From Gammaproteobacteria bacterium (GTDB taxonomy: Bacteria > Pseudomonadota > Gammaproteobacteria > Pseudomonadales > Pseudohongiellaceae), in the NCBI GenBank assembly GCA_003451715.1, contig DMJN01000238.1, positions 1 to 12,583 of the forward strand: 12,583 nt of DNA, written 5' to 3'. A model generated the notes under the pieces. It ran no database searches. It was given only the letters and a program-made list of their open reading frames with translations, and was not told the origin of the DNA. Positions 7,112 to 12,583 of the stretch are shown piece after piece (within the stretch, counting starts at the first letter, position 1; each line of letters begins with the position of its first letter). The translations under genes and the position numbers were made by a program.

Positions 7112-7183
7112 CACATCTTCATCGAGTTCCCAGCACTCAGCTGTGTTCAGTTTGTACAAATATTAAACAGGGTGAGCAATAGC

Positions 7184-7510
7184 ATGCAGAACCAATCCAG
7201 TGTGCAGCAAATTATTCAAATGAAGCTTGAGGCTGCCCTTAATCCTTCCATGATTACGGTCGAGAACGAAAGTCATATGCACGGCGGCCAGGCGACGGAG
7301 TCTCACTTCAAGCTCACTGTTGTTGCAGAACAATTTAGTAATCTTCCCCGCGTGAAACGCCATCAACATGTCTATGCCTTGCTTTCCCAGGAATTGAACA
7401 ACGGCATCCATGCACTCGCGTTGCATCTCTATTCTCCGGTTGAGTGGGAGCAGCGTCAGCAAAGTGTTGCTGCGTCACCAGAATGCCGTGGTGGTAGCAA
7501 GACTGACTAA
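7184..7510 (+). CDS. bolA: BolA family protein
   Basis: A 108-residue BolA protein, a small cytoplasmic partner of monothiol glutaredoxins in Fe-S cluster handling. In enterobacteria it is also a morphology and stationary-phase transcription factor. The class II KH-like core runs from about residue 6 to 85. The conserved ESHFKL, the RHQHVYALL helix and the HALALHLYSP segment with its invariant His are all present. The tail SPECRGG matches classical BolA, so this is BolA itself and not the shorter IbaG type. The ATG at 7184 is chosen because it aligns with the family start and has AGGGTGA 8 nt upstream. In-frame extensions to GTG 7172 or TTG 7100 would add residues the family lacks. It is divergent from ylqF, and a long inverted repeat starts right after its stop. 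Confidence 0.94.
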   Translation: MQNQSSVQQIIQMKLEAALNPSMITVENESHMHGGQATESHFKLTVVAEQFSNLPRVKRHQHVYALLSQELNNGIHALALHLYSPVEWEQRQQSVAASPECRGGSKTD

Positions 7511-7866
7511 CCGGCACAATTAATTACTGAACGTACGTTTAGAAATAGGCTCATTTTGTATTTTTTGAAATAGATATTGTTCAATAATCGTGCCGTTTCT
7601 CTATGTTAACTCAGGCCGTGACTCGAAGCTCCGATACGATGATCTGAGTGCTGAATCTGCGTATGTTGTGGTAAGCTTCATCTACCAAATTACAGTCAAA
7701 TTAACAGCAAAGCTCAGCGGCTCGAAGTATAAGTTCTATCTATAAACTTTATGTCCATAAATATCAGTTAGATGGGTTTGGATTTTAAATTTGATTATGA
7801 ACCTGTGTATCCCATGCTTGGAAAAGAGACTTTGCTGATCGACGCATTCTTTTTATTTATTACGTT
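7511..7866. other. 356-bp intergenic region, bolA to glucosaminidase gene
   Basis: Beyond the inverted repeat (7512-7595) and the 32-codon ORF (7772-7870), the stretch 7600-7770 shows no gene, tRNA or convincing promoter. TTGAAA at 7565 resembles a -35 but has no -10 partner. TATAAA at 7741 resembles a -10 but has no -35 partner. The stretch is AT-rich and unexplained. Confidence 0.5.
7512..7595. repeat. 84-bp imperfect inverted repeat after bolA
   Basis: The outer arms (7512-7524 and 7583-7595) match at 11 of 13 positions: CGGCAC pairs with GTGCCG, followed by ATTA/TAAT. Further inside, TGAAC (7528-7532) can pair with GTTCA (7579-7583) in an alternative register. The centre is AT-rich, with a 10-bp palindrome AACGTACGTT (7530-7539) and GAAATAG repeated at 7542 and 7567. 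TTTCTCT follows the right arm. The element could be a bolA terminator with a long interrupted stem, or a small MITE-like insertion. No target duplication is visible. Confidence 0.4.
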
Positions 7867-7870
7867 ATGA
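7772..7870 (+). CDS. Possible 32-codon upstream ORF coupled to the glucosaminidase gene
   Basis: ATG at 7772 opens a 32-codon frame starting MGLDFKFDYE and ending in a hydrophobic run, LLIDAFFLFITL. Its TGA (7868-7870) overlaps the next start codon as ATGA. That overlap is the classical arrangement for termination-reinitiation coupling and would explain how the downstream gene is translated without its own ribosome site. The upstream ORF also lacks a clear ribosome site, and no homologue is recognised. Confidence 0.25.
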   Translation: MGLDFKFDYEPVYPMLGKETLLIDAFFLFITL

Positions 7871-8685
7871 AGGTATCGCTGGAAAATTCTCGAACACAGG
7901 AGTTACTGACTGCCGGCCTTGTTTCCATTGGCATGATTTGCCTGATCGTGGCAGTCCAGTTTCTCAGCGGGCTTGACACTACTGGGTCGGATATTGCAAC
8001 CGAGCCAGATCCCATCACCGTGTTTCCCGACTTCGCTTCTATTCCAAACGTCGGGGTTAAGAAACAACAATTCTTCGATTTCCTGCAGGATTATATCGTC
8101 GCAGAAAATGCCGAAATTGCTCAAGATAGAAATGAGCTGCAGCCCTATGCGGACATAGCGAACAGCGGAGTGGCCTTGAGTGTGCGTGAACGGGAATGGG
8201 TGCTTAAGCTGGCAGAAAAGTACCGCATTGACACCGAGCAATTGTCAGAAAGCGAAACAGTCAAGGAACTGACGAGGCGAGTCGATGTTATTCCAGTGTC
8301 CCTGGCGCTGGCACAGGCGGCTAATGAATCTGCCTGGGGCACGTCGCGTTTTACACTGGAGGGCAATAACATCTTCGGGCAATGGTGCTATGAAGCGGGC
8401 TGCGGCATCGTGCCTGCTCAACGCCGCGATGGCGCTACCCATGAGGTCGAAAGCTTTGCCTCAGTGGAAAGCTCAGTTAGGGCATATTTCTTGAATATCA
8501 ACAGCCATCCCTCCTATCGTTACCTGAGAGAGATTCGTGCAGAAATGCGTCAGTTTCATGAGAAACTCAACTCCATGGAATTGGCCTATGGCTTGGGCCG
8601 GTACTCTGAGCGTGGCGACAATTATGTCGATGAAGTGCAGAACATCATCATCCAGAACGATCTGCTTCGCCGCGACAGGGGTTAG
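7867..8685 (+). CDS. bax: Bax-type membrane-anchored glucosaminidase
   Basis: A 272-residue protein with one N-terminal membrane segment (about 14-34, no cleavage site) and a periplasmic glucosaminidase domain (about 138-270). The family signature LAQAANESAWGTSRF (148-162) contains the likely catalytic Glu154, followed by GNNIFGQWCYEAGCG (166-180). This matches the Bax family of beta-N-acetylglucosaminidases, expected to cut glycan strands of peptidoglycan. The region 60-135 is a family-specific linker. The start is fixed: in this frame the only start codon after the TGA at 7798 is ATG 7867. No Shine-Dalgarno sequence precedes it (CATTCTTTTTATTTATTACG), which points to coupling with the overlapping upstream ORF or a leaderless message. 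The gene converges with the deacetylase gene, 9 bp between stops. The enzymatic assignment is by homology pattern only. Confidence 0.88.
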   Translation: MKVSLENSRTQELLTAGLVSIGMICLIVAVQFLSGLDTTGSDIATEPDPITVFPDFASIPNVGVKKQQFFDFLQDYIVAENAEIAQDRNELQPYADIANSGVALSVREREWVLKLAEKYRIDTEQLSESETVKELTRRVDVIPVSLALAQAANESAWGTSRFTLEGNNIFGQWCYEAGCGIVPAQRRDGATHEVESFASVESSVRAYFLNINSHPSYRYLREIRAEMRQFHEKLNSMELAYGLGRYSERGDNYVDEVQNIIIQNDLLRRDRG

Positions 8686-8694
8686 ACTGCCAGC

Positions 8695-9729
8695 TTAACT
8701 ATCGGGTTTGATCCACTGCACTGAATACCAGTAGTAACGCCTCGATTGCGGGTCCGGGGCAGTACAGATGTAGCGCCAGCGTCGTCCTGAGTATTCCTGA
8801 TCCGGTATCAATTTCACCAATCCGCTTTCCTTGTCCAGCCATGTCATGGGAATTGCCTGACTATTGGCGAAACAGCCAATTTGTTCAAGATTGTAATCGC
8901 CTGGTCCGAATTTCAGAGTGACCGAGGGATTTCTCACCTTGGTCACGGGTGAAGCGGGGCTCACCAGGGAGACGTTGAAGGCTTTGGTATCGAGTTTGGT
9001 GCGGGCCGAATCGAGATCTGCATAAATGCTGGCCAGTGGATAGCGGGGAAGCGCCAGGAAATCCGAATTGTATCCAACCGCCCCGGAGTTCTGCGCCAGG
9101 CCCACAAAATTCAGCTCACCAAGCAATGCTTTGATAGCCGGGTCGAATTCACCGTAAGGGTAGGCCAGATAGTGATGCGACTGACCGGTCTGGCTGGTGA
9201 TAGTCTCCTCGGCGGTCAGAATTTCCACACGCTGTCTCTCCAGCCATCGCTGATCCGTTTCGCCTTCCTGTCTGGTCAGCATATAGGGATGCTCTATCAT
9301 GTGATTGGCTATCACCACGCCCGCGTCGGACATTTCCCGAACCTGCTCCCAGCTCATGTAATTAGCCTGGCTGCGATTAATCGGGTCAGTACTCAGAAAC
9401 AGGGTGAAGGGAAACCCAAAGGACTGTAGCATGGGAAAGGCTTCGTTGTAGATCGAATCGTAGCCATCGTCGAAGGTGATCGCAACAGCGCGATCGGGAA
9501 CCGGCCTTCCGTTGCGCAGGGCTTCGATCAGCGTGTCGAGGCCGATCACATTAAAATCATTGTCGCGCAAGTATTCCAGATGTGCCCTGAAATCCGTTGG
9601 TGAAATGCTGGTGGACGGGGGGGTGTCGGTGGCGACATGGTGATAGAGCAGGATGACCCCATGCTCAGCCGCCATGGAGTGCCCGCTCAGGCACAACATC
9701 GTAAGCAAAACTATCAGGAATCCGCGCAC
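8695..9729 (-). CDS. Secreted NodB-type polysaccharide deacetylase
   Basis: A 344-residue exported carbohydrate esterase (CE4 family), expected to remove N- or O-acetyl groups from a glycan. A signal peptide covers about residues 1-21 (cleavage near SMAA/EH). The NodB domain follows at about 25-240: TFDDG with catalytic and metal-binding D87/D88, metal ligands H143 and H147 in NHMIEHP, and the AYPYGEFD motif (189-196). The opening VILLYHHV resembles the PgaB N-terminal domain. The last 95 residues form a separate tail with two Cys (286, 322) and many aromatics. Three starts are adjacent: TTG 9735, GTG 9732 and GTG 9729. The last is chosen because AGAGAG (9742-9737) lies 7 nt before it. TATCAT (9767-9762, minus) is a possible -10. 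The substrate (peptidoglycan, PNAG or other) is not shown. Confidence 0.9.
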   Translation of the reverse strand: MRGFLIVLLTMLCLSGHSMAAEHGVILLYHHVATDTPPSTSISPTDFRAHLEYLRDNDFNVIGLDTLIEALRNGRPVPDRAVAITFDDGYDSIYNEAFPMLQSFGFPFTLFLSTDPINRSQANYMSWEQVREMSDAGVVIANHMIEHPYMLTRQEGETDQRWLERQRVEILTAEETITSQTGQSHHYLAYPYGEFDPAIKALLGELNFVGLAQNSGAVGYNSDFLALPRYPLASIYADLDSARTKLDTKAFNVSLVSPASPVTKVRNPSVTLKFGPGDYNLEQIGCFANSQAIPMTWLDKESGLVKLIPDQEYSGRRWRYICTAPDPQSRRYYWYSVQWIKPDS

Positions 9730-9800
9730 CACCAAACTCTCTATAGCAATCGATAGCCCGAATGATAACCCAAAACCGCTGTGGGCGTGCTTACTGTAGT

Positions 9801-9829
9801 TTCTTAATCAATCGCTGCAAAGGTATAAT
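9801..9829 (+). promoter_or_regulatory. Candidate fadBA promoter
   Basis: A perfect TATAAT (9824-9829) has TTCTTA (9801-9806) at the optimal 17-bp spacing, a 3-of-6 match to TTGACA. Transcription would start near 9836 and give a leader of about 42 nt ending in GGAG (9867-9870), 7 nt before the fadB ATG. No clear FadR or PsrA palindrome is visible, so fatty-acid control cannot be assigned. Confidence 0.5.
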
Positions 9830-9877
9830 GCGGCCCCTGAAAGACCGGCGTAAGCTGAAAACTAGCGGAGTATTAGG

Positions 9878-12583
<2,706 letters not shown>

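Noticed and set aside
7100..7183. TTG-initiated N-terminal extension of bolA
   Set aside because: The extra 28 residues are absent from the BolA family, would overlap the -10 element, and ATG 7184 has a good ribosome site.
7163..7462. Minus-strand ORF opposite bolA
   Set aside because: bolA is a clear family member on the plus strand; the antisense frame is unconvincing.
7512..7595. Integron attC site
   Set aside because: No RYYYAAC/GTTRRRY core pair is found at the arms, and no integrase or cassette structure is nearby.

Overview
The window is chromosomal DNA from a gammaproteobacterium of moderate GC. The evidence is a set of gammaproteobacterial housekeeping genes: djlA, ylqF, bolA, a Bax-type glucosaminidase and a fadBA operon. 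The genus cannot be fixed from the sequence alone. I see no rRNA, tRNA, CRISPR array, transposase, integrase or phage gene, and no gene set that looks like a defence or biosynthetic island.

Layout. Positions 1-1645 carry two plus-strand genes: a lytic-transglycosylase-like lipoprotein and the membrane co-chaperone DjlA. Their 145-bp spacer has a striking cluster of six GATC sites. DjlA faces, on the minus strand, a cation diffusion facilitator (1690-2856) with an extra C-terminal domain. Its upstream DNA (2857-3154) holds an imperfect 23-bp direct repeat, a clear minus-strand intrinsic terminator and a possible 34-codon ORF. Next on the minus strand is a probable two-gene unit read right to left: the ribosome-assembly GTPase YlqF/RbgA (6192-7025), then a large PreP-type M16C zinc peptidase (3155-6124). 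It ends at the terminator near 2950. A terminator-like hairpin lies in the ylqF leader.

Divergent from ylqF is bolA (7184-7510). A 356-bp spacer follows, with a long imperfect inverted repeat and a 32-codon ORF that overlaps the start of the Bax-type glucosaminidase gene (7867-8685) as ATGA. That gene converges, 9 bp apart, with a secreted NodB-type polysaccharide deacetylase (8695-9729, minus). The last region is the fatty-acid beta-oxidation operon: a promoter, fadB (9878-12019) and fadA (12036, running off the window).

How the genes fit together. FadB and FadA form the beta-oxidation multienzyme complex. YlqF and PreP serve ribosome maturation and peptide clearance. The SLT lipoprotein, the Bax-type hydrolase and the deacetylase all act on envelope or extracellular glycans, but nothing shows that they form one pathway. 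No undescribed system stands out among the genes. The most unusual signals are non-coding: the GATC cluster, the repeat pair before the metal transporter, the ylqF leader hairpin, and the uncovered start region of the glucosaminidase gene.
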